NCBI GenBank assembly: GCA_964579675.1
Contig: CAZOIA010000084.1
Location: 1 to 23,247 of the forward strand
DNA length: 23,247 bases
Direction of reading: 5' to 3'
Origin: CAZOIA01 sp964579675
GTDB lineage: Bacteria; Planctomycetota; Phycisphaerae; UBA1845; PWPN01
This document shows positions 6,707 to 14,373 of the stretch, one piece after another (positions within the stretch are counted from its first letter, which is position 1; each line of letters starts with the position of its first letter). A program made the translations under genes and the position numbers. Under the pieces are notes generated by a model, which had not been told where the DNA came from, did no database searches, and saw only the letters and a list, made by a program, of their open reading frames with translations.

Positions 6707-7492
6707 ATGCTGAAGCGGCCCGGTCGGATTCTGGCTCTTGAGACCTCAGGGCGAACAGGTAGTGTCGCCCTGGCCACCGATGCAGGCATCGCCACCGGCG
6801 GGGGCATCACCGCTGGTGCAGACACCAGGTCTGGGGCGGGTGGCGCGCCCGGTGGCGACGCGGTCGCCGTGGGACGGTTGTCCGGCGACATGAGACATGC
6901 GTCCGAGCTGATGCCCGTGGTGGCTCAACTGCTGGCCGAGCAGGGCTGGCCCGGCGACTCGATCACCGACGTCTTCGTCTCGATCGGTCCGGGCAGCTTC
7001 ACCGGGCTTCGTATTGGCGTCACGGTCGCGCGGACGCTGGGGTGGTCGATTGGAGCACGGATCGTCGCGGTCCCGACCGTGGATTGCCTGGCTCGCAACG
7101 CGCTAGCCGTTACCCCTCCGCCGCCGCACGTGGCCGTCATCCTCGACGCGAAACGTTCTCATATTTACACTGCCGCTTTCGACCTGCACGACGGCGTCTG
7201 CACGAAGACGGTGGACGCCGACCTGGCGGACCCGCGGGAGTTCCTGTCCCGTTGCCCCAGGCCGCTGGCTGTCCTGGGTGAGGGCATTGACTATCACCGG
7301 CAGGCCATCGACGAGAGCGGGGCGACCGTGCTCGAGCCGGAGTGCTGGCCCGCGCGGGCGGAGAACGTCGTTCGGGTGGGGATCGAACTCGCCCGCGCGG
7401 GGTGGTTCACCGCGCCGGGCGACCTGGTGCCCCTCTACATCCGCCGGCCGGAGGCAGAGGAGAAATGGGAGAAGCTGCACGGGAAGGGCTGA
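6707..7492 (+). CDS. tsaB: tRNA threonylcarbamoyladenosine biosynthesis protein TsaB
   Basis: TsaB is the partner of TsaD and TsaE in forming the t6A modification at position 37 of ANN-decoding tRNAs, in the cytoplasm. It has the ASKHA fold but is not itself catalytic. This 261-residue protein has the family motifs: ILALETSGRTGSVAL (~8-22), HASELMPVVAQLL (~64-76, usually HSE), VSIGPGSFTGLRIGVTVART (~91-110) and VILDAKRSHIYTAAF further on. Between ~24 and ~60 it carries a Gly/Ala/Asp-rich stretch longer than usual for TsaB (family ~230 residues). The frame is open upstream to 6428, but that sequence is unrelated to TsaB, so the ATG at 6707 is chosen. There is no ribosome binding site and a -10-like element lies immediately upstream, so it may be leaderless. 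Neither tsaD nor tsaE is in the window. Confidence 0.92.
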   Translation: MLKRPGRILALETSGRTGSVALATDAGIATGGGITAGADTRSGAGGAPGGDAVAVGRLSGDMRHASELMPVVAQLLAEQGWPGDSITDVFVSIGPGSFTGLRIGVTVARTLGWSIGARIVAVPTVDCLARNALAVTPPPPHVAVILDAKRSHIYTAAFDLHDGVCTKTVDADLADPREFLSRCPRPLAVLGEGIDYHRQAIDESGATVLEPECWPARAENVVRVGIELARAGWFTAPGDLVPLYIRRPEAEEKWEKLHGKG

Positions 7493-7524
7493 AGGGAAGA
7501 AGGGGAAGGCGCGAAGGTGAAGAC

Positions 7525-7542
7525 ACGCGAAGCCGCAAGCGG
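7525..7542 (+). repeat. Dispersed repeat C, copy 2
   Basis: The 18 bases ACGCGAAGCCGCAAGCGG are identical to 13832-13849 inside batB. Both copies follow a purine-rich, lysine/glutamate-codon-like tract. This copy lies in the gap between tsaB and the DUF6807 gene. Confidence 0.75.
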
Positions 7543-7592
7543 TCGTGCGAAGTCGCGGGCGGACCAGGTTGTATAGGCATAACCTTTTATCC

Positions 7593-7599
7593 AAAGGAG
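7593..7599 (+). promoter_or_regulatory. Ribosome binding site for a GTG start
   Basis: AAAGGAG lies 7 bases before the GTG at 7607 and supports this unusual start for the DUF6807 gene. Confidence 0.75.
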
Positions 7600-7606
7600 C
7601 ATCGTT

Positions 7607-8599
7607 GTGTCACACAAGCTCGAATCCCGGAGTTGGCATCGTGGGAAGCTATGGGTCGCCGCGGTTGCACTTTGCCCGGCGTTGGTCGCAGGGGCGACGT
7701 TTGGAGGCGCCCGGAACCCGTTGCGAATCACGGCGGATGCGACCCGGGTCACCGTTCACGCCGGAGACCGGCCCCTCCTGCAATACCGATACGCCGAGGT
7801 GCCCTACAAACCGTACGTGGAGCGGTTTCCGTCGCCGGGCGGGGTCAGTATCCTCCGCGATTCCCCCCACGACCACAAGCATCATCACGCCCTGATGTTT
7901 GCCGTCGCCGTTGACGGGATCAACTTCTGGGAAGAGCAGGAAGCGTCCGGCCGGCAGGCCCATCGAGCCCTGACCGACGTGCGTATCGACGCGCAGAACG
8001 GCCTGCACCGGGCCGGTTTCACGGAACATATCGACTGGGTCAGTCCCCGAGACGACAAGGTGGTGTTGCAGGAACAACGCATGATCGAAGTCTACCAGGG
8101 CACGGATCTCGAAGCGTCATTGATGACCTGGCGGGGGCGCTTCACGCTGCCGGCGGGCAAGGCATCGGCCGCGATCACCGGCAGCCGGTACTTCGGCCTG
8201 GGGGTGCGGTTCGTTCAGTCAATGGACACCGGCGGGGCGTTCGTGAATGCGAACGGCAAGACCGGGGTTGACGGCACGAACGAAGCCCGGTCGGCGTGGT
8301 GCGCGTACACAGCCCAAGCGGATGGCAAGCGGGTCACCGTCGCGATGTTCGACCACCCCGTCAACATCCGGCATCCAGCGACATGGTTCACCATGGAAAC
8401 GCCGTTCGCCTACCTGGCCGGCACGCTGGAGCTCGCCAAGCAGCCGCTGACGGTGGCACCGGGCAAACCACTTGAACTCCGGTACGGGGTGGCGGTCTGG
8501 GACGGCACCGCCGGCCCATCGCAGATCGAGAAACTCTATCGGCGTTGGGTCGGTTTGCCCGCTGCCGGGACGTCACCGGCACGAGAACCCACGGGTTAG
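7607..8599 (+). CDS. Exported DUF6807 (PmoA-like) family protein
   Basis: This 330-residue protein belongs to the family often labelled PmoA in planctomycete and Bacteroidetes genomes (DUF6807). The label is misleading: the protein is unrelated to the membrane-bound methane monooxygenase subunit. It starts with GTG behind a strong ribosome binding site. A basic N-terminus (MSHKLESRSWHRGK) and a hydrophobic segment ending near AGA (~14-30) look like a signal peptide, so it is probably exported. The family's histidine-rich motif is present as SPHDHKHHHALMFAVAVDGINFW (~86-108), followed by beta-rich sequence and conserved segments around FDHPVNIRHPATWF and LELRYGVAVWDG. A sugar-related role has been suggested for the family, but substrate and activity are unknown. 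It sits alone between tsaB and the Bat cluster, 114 bases after tsaB, with repeat C upstream and repeat A downstream. Confidence 0.82.
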   Translation: MSHKLESRSWHRGKLWVAAVALCPALVAGATFGGARNPLRITADATRVTVHAGDRPLLQYRYAEVPYKPYVERFPSPGGVSILRDSPHDHKHHHALMFAVAVDGINFWEEQEASGRQAHRALTDVRIDAQNGLHRAGFTEHIDWVSPRDDKVVLQEQRMIEVYQGTDLEASLMTWRGRFTLPAGKASAAITGSRYFGLGVRFVQSMDTGGAFVNANGKTGVDGTNEARSAWCAYTAQADGKRVTVAMFDHPVNIRHPATWFTMETPFAYLAGTLELAKQPLTVAPGKPLELRYGVAVWDGTAGPSQIEKLYRRWVGLPAAGTSPAREPTG

Positions 8600-8638
8600 A
8601 CGACCGTGCACGATTCCGGGACAGCCAGGCGGGCGAGC

Positions 8639-8669
8639 GGCCGCGCGGGCTGAAGCCCGCGGCTCTTTG
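8639..8669 (+). repeat. Dispersed repeat A, intergenic copy
   Basis: A 31-base sequence matching the reverse complement of 5042-5072 at 29 positions. It contains the perfect stem CGCGGGC-TGAA-GCCCGCG (8644-8661) and runs into the T-rich CTCTTTGTTGT. Read on the forward strand it resembles an intrinsic terminator and could end the DUF6807 transcript. Confidence 0.8.
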
Positions 8670-8770
8670 TTGTCGCACGATCCCGCACGGTCATTTGGCG
8701 TGGTTTTGGGCGAGACGGTTTCCTGCGAACGCGGCAGGGCGAACCACAGCCCCGGCAGGCTCGTACGATC

Positions 8771-8800
8771 TTGAAAAAGACTGGCTGGATTGGGTAAATT
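8771..8800 (+). promoter_or_regulatory. Candidate promoter for the Bat cluster
   Basis: TTGAAA (8771-8776) and TAAATT (8795-8800) are separated by 18 bases, with 5 and 4 consensus matches. The predicted start near 8807 would give a leader of about 60 bases carrying the hairpin at 8814-8829. It is the best match in the 266-bp gap before moxR. Confidence 0.4.
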
Positions 8801-8813
8801 GCCCGGTTCCGGC

Positions 8814-8829
8814 GGCCGCAGGGGCGGCC
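8814..8829 (+). promoter_or_regulatory. Hairpin in the moxR leader
   Basis: GGCCGC-AGGG-GCGGCC is a perfect 6-base inverted repeat with a 4-base loop, 36 bases before the moxR start. It may affect message stability or translation of the cluster. No T-run follows, so it is not a classic terminator. Confidence 0.35.
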
Positions 8830-8865
8830 TAATTGTTGTCGGTGCCGAAGCTGTCGAAAGGTGGA

Positions 8866-9861
8866 ATGATGGCGACTGACGTCAAGCGAATCGGAGAACT
8901 GGTAGCGGCCGAGAGTGCCCCGATCAGATCGCTGATCGACGAGGTCGGCAAGGTGATCGTGGGTCAGAAGTACATGGTGGAGCGGCTGGTTATCGGGCTG
9001 CTGGCCAACGGGCACGTGCTGCTGGAGGGCGTGCCGGGACTGGCCAAGAGCCTCACCGTCACGACCCTGGGCCGGGCCATTCAGGCCAAGTCGCGGCGGA
9101 TCCAGTTCACGCCCGACCTGCTCCCGGCGGACCTGATGGGGACCCAGATCTACAACCAGCGGAGCGGCGAGTTCACCGTGCGCAAGGGGCCAATCTTCGC
9201 CAATATCATCCTGGCCGACGAGGTGAACCGGGCCCCGGCCAAGGTGCAGTCGGCCCTGCTTGAGGCGATGCAGGAACGGCAGGTCTCCATCGGCGAGGAG
9301 ACCTTCCCTCTCGAGGACCCGTTCCTGGTATTGGCCACGCAGAACCCCCTGGAGCAGGAGGGCACGTATCCCCTGCCCGAGGCCCAGGTGGATCGTTTCC
9401 TGCTGAAACTCAAGATCGACTACCCGAGCAAGGACGAGGAACGCAAGATCGTCGATCGCATGTCGGTGACACATCCGGATGGGCAGGTCAATCCGGTGAT
9501 CAAGCCGGAAGACATCCTGCGGGTCCGCGAGATCGTTGACGAGATTTACGTGGACGACAAGATCCGCGACTACATCATCGAGATCGTCTTCGCCACGCGC
9601 AACCCGGAGGCTCACGGCCTGCGGGACCTGGCGAACCTGATCGAGTATGGGGCGTCGCCGCGGGCGTCCATCGCCCTGACGCTGGCGGGCAAGGCACACG
9701 CCTTCATGGAGGGCCGCGGGTACGTGACGCCCCAGGACGTCAAGTCGATCGGCATGGACGTCCTACGCCACCGCGTGATCCTCACCTACGAAGCCGAAGC
9801 CGAGGAGATGGGGCCGGAGGACGTCCTGCAGAAGGTGTTCGATTCCATCCGCGTGCCGTGA
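8866..9861 (+). CDS. MoxR-family AAA+ ATPase
   Basis: MoxR ATPases are AAA+ chaperones that use ATP hydrolysis to mature or activate partner proteins, usually VWA-domain proteins encoded beside them. This 331-residue protein has Walker A GVPGLAKS (~55-62), Walker B IILADEVNRAP with Asp118/Glu119, the sensor-1 type ATQNPLEQEGTYPLPEAQVDRF segment characteristic of MoxR, and the AAA lid domain (ASPRASIALTLAGKAHAF). The final Walker A residue is Ser rather than the commoner Thr, a conservative change that should still coordinate magnesium. AAAGG at 8857-8861 supports ATG 8866 or the adjacent ATG 8869. The frame is open to a TTG at 8833, but that part is not MoxR-like. It is the first gene of the Bat cluster, separated from the DUF58 gene by 127 bases holding two copies of repeat B. 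The partner relationship is inferred from gene order. Confidence 0.95.
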   Translation: MMATDVKRIGELVAAESAPIRSLIDEVGKVIVGQKYMVERLVIGLLANGHVLLEGVPGLAKSLTVTTLGRAIQAKSRRIQFTPDLLPADLMGTQIYNQRSGEFTVRKGPIFANIILADEVNRAPAKVQSALLEAMQERQVSIGEETFPLEDPFLVLATQNPLEQEGTYPLPEAQVDRFLLKLKIDYPSKDEERKIVDRMSVTHPDGQVNPVIKPEDILRVREIVDEIYVDDKIRDYIIEIVFATRNPEAHGLRDLANLIEYGASPRASIALTLAGKAHAFMEGRGYVTPQDVKSIGMDVLRHRVILTYEAEAEEMGPEDVLQKVFDSIRVP

Positions 9862-9903
9862 CCGGGCCAGAGGAAGGCCGGTAATGATGATTGTGAGAGC
9901 GCG

Positions 9904-9926
9904 CTCCCCTTCGGGTCGCGGCTAAA
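9904..9926 (+). repeat. Dispersed repeat B, copy 2
   Basis: Identical over 23 bases to the copies at 5434-5456 and 9937-9959. It forms the left member of a direct pair in the moxR-DUF58 gap. Confidence 0.9.
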
Positions 9927-9936
9927 CATGGATGCG

Positions 9937-9959
9937 ATCCCCTTCGGGTCGCGGCTAAA
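9937..9959 (+). repeat. Dispersed repeat B, copy 3
   Basis: The right member of the direct pair, 33 bases downstream of copy 2 and separated from it by 10 bases. It ends 29 bases before the DUF58 gene start. Confidence 0.9.
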
Positions 9960-9988
9960 CCGGTCTGGCGGGGGATTCGGTCGAGCTT

Positions 9989-10894
<906 letters not shown>

Positions 10895-10949
10895 ACGACG
10901 GAAAGTCGGGGGGATCGACGACCACGAGGGGACAAGCCCGCAACGGACG

Positions 10950-11951
10950 ATGTATCGGTTCTTCTCACAGTTGATGCTCGGTGCCCTGGTTACCGCGGCG
11001 GTGGGTTCGTGCGGCAAGGATGAATCCCCGTCGGGGGGCGATGCTGGTGTGGGCGACGGCTTCGAGGTGCGCAAGAGCTTCGGGGCCGGCCCGGTGAAGT
11101 TCACGGTCGAATTGTCAGCCAAGTCGATAACCACCGCCGACGCCCTGGTTTGCCGCATGACGCTGAACGTGGCGGAAGGATACGAGGCGGAGTTCCCGGA
11201 CCTGGTGTTTCCCGAAGACGTGCCGGGAGCGATCCTGACCGATTTGGACGAGCGCGAGCAGACGGACGGGAACCGCCGGCTTGAGATCTGCGAATACGAG
11301 CTGGAACCGGAATACGAAGGCACGTTGAAGCTGCCGACGATGGAGGTGTATTACCACAAGACGGGCGAGGTGAAGGAGGGTTTCTTCGCGACCGAGCCGA
11401 TCGAGGTCGTGGTGCAAGCCGCGCCGGAGACCGCGGAGGCCCTTGCCTTCAGGCCGGTTCGAGGTCTGGTGACGGTGGAACAGATCGAGGCCCAGCGGCG
11501 TCGCATCTGGCCTTGGGTTCTGGGGAGCGGGTTGGCGCTGGGGGTGCTGATGGTGCTCGTTGCGTACCTGGTTCGTCGCCCGCGAGCGGCGCCGCCACCG
11601 AGGCCCGCCCATGAGATCGCGCTGGAGAGGCTGGAGAAACTGGCGGACAGGGGCCTGATCGCCGCGGATCTGGCGGAGCCGTTCTTCGTGGAGGTCACCG
11701 CGATCGTCCGCGACTACATCGAGCAGGCGTTCGGGGTCCGTGCTCCGGAACAGACGACGGAGGAGTTCCTTGCCCGCATGGTGACCGCCCCGGCGGTAGC
11801 CCGGCACCGGGACGTTCTGGCACCTTTCCTGGCGGCCGCCGACGAAGTGAAGTTCGCCTGCCTGGCTCCCGAGAAGGCGGCGATGCAACGCGCGTTCGAT
11901 ACCGCGGAGAACTTCGTGAAACAGTCGGCGGGGCTGGGGGGCACCGGGTGA
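10950..11951 (+). CDS. BatD-like lipoprotein with a DUF4381-like cytoplasmic tail
   Basis: The product is 333 residues. The N-terminus has a hydrophobic segment followed by a cysteine (AVGSCGKD, Cys ~20), a plausible lipoprotein signal. A beta-rich region (~30-155) resembles the Ig-like domains of BatD: it has FTVELSAKSITTADALVCRMTL and ends with FFATEPIEVVV. One transmembrane helix follows (~186-209, WPWVLGSGLALGVLMVLVAYLV). The C-terminal ~110 residues contain ALERLEKLAD, the IVRDYIEQAFGVRAPEQTTEEFL pattern and FACLAPE, as in DUF4381-type proteins of Bat loci. The layout is thus a short version of BatD, encoded three to four genes upstream of the full-length one. A lipid anchor plus an internal helix would be an odd topology, so the N-terminus may be an ordinary signal peptide. 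It overlaps the start of batA by one base. Confidence 0.7.
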   Translation: MYRFFSQLMLGALVTAAVGSCGKDESPSGGDAGVGDGFEVRKSFGAGPVKFTVELSAKSITTADALVCRMTLNVAEGYEAEFPDLVFPEDVPGAILTDLDEREQTDGNRRLEICEYELEPEYEGTLKLPTMEVYYHKTGEVKEGFFATEPIEVVVQAAPETAEALAFRPVRGLVTVEQIEAQRRRIWPWVLGSGLALGVLMVLVAYLVRRPRAAPPPRPAHEIALERLEKLADRGLIAADLAEPFFVEVTAIVRDYIEQAFGVRAPEQTTEEFLARMVTAPAVARHRDVLAPFLAAADEVKFACLAPEKAAMQRAFDTAENFVKQSAGLGGTG

Positions 11952-13195
11952 TGGGCATCGAGTTCAACAACCCCCACGCCCTGTGGCTGGCGTTGCTCGT
12001 GCCCGTGTACCTGCTCGGCACGAGGTGGCGGCTGACGACGGCAACGGTCCGCTATCCTTCCGTCCGCCACCTGAAGCGCCTGCCAAAGAGTTTCCGCCAG
12101 CGGTGCCGGTTCGTGCTGCCGCTGCTTCGGGCGGTGGGCCTGCTGCTGCTGGTGGTCGTGCTGGCCCGGCCGTTGAAAGGGCTCGGGGGCCGGGAGCAGC
12201 CCAGCAAAGGTATCGCCATCGCCATGCTGCTGGACCGGTCGGGCAGCATGGGCGATCCGAACGGCAAGCTCATGTACGAAGAGGAGTTGAGGCTCCGCTT
12301 CGACGTAGCCAAGGACGTTTGCGAGAAGTTCATCGAGGGCGACGGGAAGGAGTTGAAAGGCAGGCCCAACGACTACGTCGGGCTGTTCACGTTTGCGACG
12401 CATCCCCAGACCGATCACCCGTTCAGCTCGGATCACATCTCGCTGACCGGGGTGGCCGAGAAGATGTCGGCGGAGAAGCCGTTCCTCGACAAGCTGGGAC
12501 GCCCCACCGACGACCTGAAGCAGGCGGCCCCGCAGACTGACGAGCACGGCCGGGTCCTCCGCGATCCCTTCGGGCGGATGGCACCGCGAACCAACCCGAT
12601 GCAGTTCACGGACCTCAAGAAAGCGATTGAATACACCGCGGACAAGCTGCGCCTGCTCGAACAGGACCTCGGACGACCCTCGGGCGGGCTGCGCAAGTAC
12701 GACCTCAAGAGCAAGGTGATGGTTCTGCTCACCGACGGGGAGCCGACCGTGGCCGACGCCCGGCGATCCCCCGACTACCCCGACGAGCAGACGGTCGAGA
12801 AGCTGACCGAGGCCGGCATCAGGGTCTACTTCATCCAGATCCTCGCTCGCGAGCGGTACCATGAGCGGCCGGACGGTACGGTGGAGGTGATCAGGCCGCG
12901 TCGCGGAGGTTTCTTCGCCCAACTGCAAGCTGATAAGGAAACGACGCTGGTCAACCGGGCGATCGAGGAAGCGCGGCGGCTGGCCCGGCGGACGGGGGGC
13001 GAGCATTTCCTCGCCACCAGCGGAGACCAGCTCAAGGAGGTCTACAAGCGGATCGACGAGCTGGAACGGTCGGACGTGGGCGGTCGCACGGTCTTCTCGT
13101 ACGAGGAGCGGTACCACCCCTATCTCCTGGCCGCCCTGGCGATGCTCGCGGCCGAGCTGCTGCTCGGCCTCACGTGGTTGAGGAGGGCGCCGTAG
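11951..13195 (+). CDS. BatA-type VWA-domain membrane protein
   Basis: This 414-residue protein has two N-terminal membrane segments (~9-22 and ~55-73: LLRAVGLLLLVVVLARPL), the BatA N-terminal pattern FNNPHALWLALLVPVYLLG, a VWA domain, and a C-terminal helix (~390-410). The metal ion-dependent adhesion site is intact: MLLDRSGSMG (Asp95-x-Ser-x-Ser) and VLLTDGEPT (Asp262). Between them lies a region of about 160 residues, longer than in a minimal VWA domain, carrying the charged FLDKLGRPTDDLKQAAPQTDEHGR segment. The start is taken at ATG 11951, whose A is the last base of the preceding TGA stop (TGATG), indicating translational coupling. A GTG at 11948 is the alternative. It probably forms a membrane complex with BatB and is a candidate MoxR substrate. 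Confidence 0.9.
   Translation: MGIEFNNPHALWLALLVPVYLLGTRWRLTTATVRYPSVRHLKRLPKSFRQRCRFVLPLLRAVGLLLLVVVLARPLKGLGGREQPSKGIAIAMLLDRSGSMGDPNGKLMYEEELRLRFDVAKDVCEKFIEGDGKELKGRPNDYVGLFTFATHPQTDHPFSSDHISLTGVAEKMSAEKPFLDKLGRPTDDLKQAAPQTDEHGRVLRDPFGRMAPRTNPMQFTDLKKAIEYTADKLRLLEQDLGRPSGGLRKYDLKSKVMVLLTDGEPTVADARRSPDYPDEQTVEKLTEAGIRVYFIQILARERYHERPDGTVEVIRPRRGGFFAQLQADKETTLVNRAIEEARRLARRTGGEHFLATSGDQLKEVYKRIDELERSDVGGRTVFSYEERYHPYLLAALAMLAAELLLGLTWLRRAP
13181..13187 (+). promoter_or_regulatory. Ribosome binding site deciding the batB start
   Basis: AGGAGGG lies 10 bases before the GTG at 13198. It is inside the last codons of batA and downstream of the alternative GTG at 13174, so it supports the later start. 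Confidence 0.65.
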
Positions 13196-13197
13196 CG

Positions 13198-14373
13198 GTG
13201 TCTGACGCATTCTTCAACCTGAACAACCCCGAGCGGTTGCAGTGGCTCTGGGCACTGGTGCTGCTGGCGATCCTGTTCGGGCTCGACCTGCGCCGGCGGC
13301 AGCGGGTGCTTCACCTGTTCGTGTCGCAATCACTGCTGGGCGACGTGAGTCCCAGACGTTCGCTGGGAAGGCCGATCTTCAAGTTCGCCCTGATCCTGGC
13401 CGGTATGGCCTCGCTGATCTTTGCGTTGGCCCGGCCGCGCTGGGATCCCGAGCAGATCCAACTGGAGCAGCGGGGCCAGAACCTGCTGTTCTGCCTGGAC
13501 GTGTCGAACAGCATGCGGGCCCGGGATGTCGATCCCTCGCGATTGGAGGCGGCCAAGGCGGCGATCCGGACGCTGATGAACGAGTTGCCGGCCGGCAATC
13601 ACGTCGGTTTGCTCGCGTACGCGGGCAGCGCGGAGCTCAAGTGCCCGCTCACGCCGAATTATCAGCACTTTTTCTCGGTCCTCCAGCGCGTCACCTACAA
13701 CAGCGTGGACGTCGGCGGGTCGAACCTCGGCGACGCCATTTCCAAGGCGACCCGCGACGTGTTCGGGCTGTCGGACGAGACACCGGCGGCGAGCGACGAA
13801 AAGGAGAAAGGAAAAAAAGAAGAGCAAGAAGACGCGAAGCCGCAAGCGGCGGATGCGGAGCAGCAAGCGGCGGGCGAGACGGCCATCAAGGCCGAGCGGC
13901 CGGACGAAGACGCAAACGCCAACGTGTTGATCATCCTGACCGACGGCGAGAGTCACGAAGGTTATGCCCGCGAGATGGCGCAGGAGGCGCACGGGCTGGG
14001 GGTGGCCATTTTCATCATCGGATTGGGAACCGAGGCCGGTGCTCCCATCCCCATCGAAGTGAATGGAGAAACGACGACGCTGAAGTACAAGGGTGAAGAG
14101 GTCATTACCCGATTCGACGATGCCTCCCTGCGAGGCGTGATCGAGTCTTTACCGGGTCGGTGCGGTTATCTGGCCGCCGGTGCGTCCAACGTCGATCTTG
14201 TCGATGTTTACCGGCGGGTGGTCTCGCAGCAGGAGTTGGAGACCAAGAAGCTGCGTTTCACCGTGTGGCAGGAGAAGTTTCAACTGTTCGTGGGGATTGG
14301 CGTGGTCCTGGTTGTGTTGTCGAGCCTGATCAGTGAGCAGCGGCCGGCGGGGCGCGGGGCAGGTGCGCGATGA
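13198..14373 (+). CDS. BatB-type VWA-domain membrane protein
   Basis: This 391-residue protein has N-terminal membrane segments (~13-30 and ~55-75), a VWA domain and a C-terminal helix (~360-382). The adhesion-site motif reads LFCLDVSNSMRARD (Asp101-x-Ser-Asn-Ser), with IILTDGESHEG (~245-255) completing it. FRLEA/SRLEAAK and HVGLLAYAGSAELKCPLTPNY are typical of BatB. A hydrophilic insertion of about 45-50 residues (~192-240), rich in Lys, Glu, Gln and Ala, interrupts the VWA domain between the helix after DAISKATRDVFG and the next core strand. It contains repeat C in frame and a run of seven A bases (13812-13818). The GTG start follows batA after two bases and has a strong ribosome binding site. 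The end overlaps the next gene by four bases (ATGA). Confidence 0.9.
   Translation: MSDAFFNLNNPERLQWLWALVLLAILFGLDLRRRQRVLHLFVSQSLLGDVSPRRSLGRPIFKFALILAGMASLIFALARPRWDPEQIQLEQRGQNLLFCLDVSNSMRARDVDPSRLEAAKAAIRTLMNELPAGNHVGLLAYAGSAELKCPLTPNYQHFFSVLQRVTYNSVDVGGSNLGDAISKATRDVFGLSDETPAASDEKEKGKKEEQEDAKPQAADAEQQAAGETAIKAERPDEDANANVLIILTDGESHEGYAREMAQEAHGLGVAIFIIGLGTEAGAPIPIEVNGETTTLKYKGEEVITRFDDASLRGVIESLPGRCGYLAAGASNVDLVDVYRRVVSQQELETKKLRFTVWQEKFQLFVGIGVVLVVLSSLISEQRPAGRGAGAR
13832..13849 (+). repeat. Dispersed repeat C, copy inside batB
   Basis: Identical to 7525-7542 over 18 bases. It is translated in frame as part of EDAKPQAAD in the hydrophilic insertion. A partial second unit, GCAAGCGGCGG, occurs at 13842-13852 and again at 13864-13874. 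Confidence 0.75.

Noticed and set aside
7607..8599. Methane monooxygenase subunit PmoA, as this family is often labelled
   Set aside because: The protein is soluble and exported with a His-rich DUF6807 motif, not the multi-helix membrane subunit, and no pmoB or pmoC is nearby.
9904..9959. Repeat B pair as insertion sequence ends or an attachment site
   Set aside because: The copies are direct, only 10 bases apart, and enclose no transposase or integrase gene.
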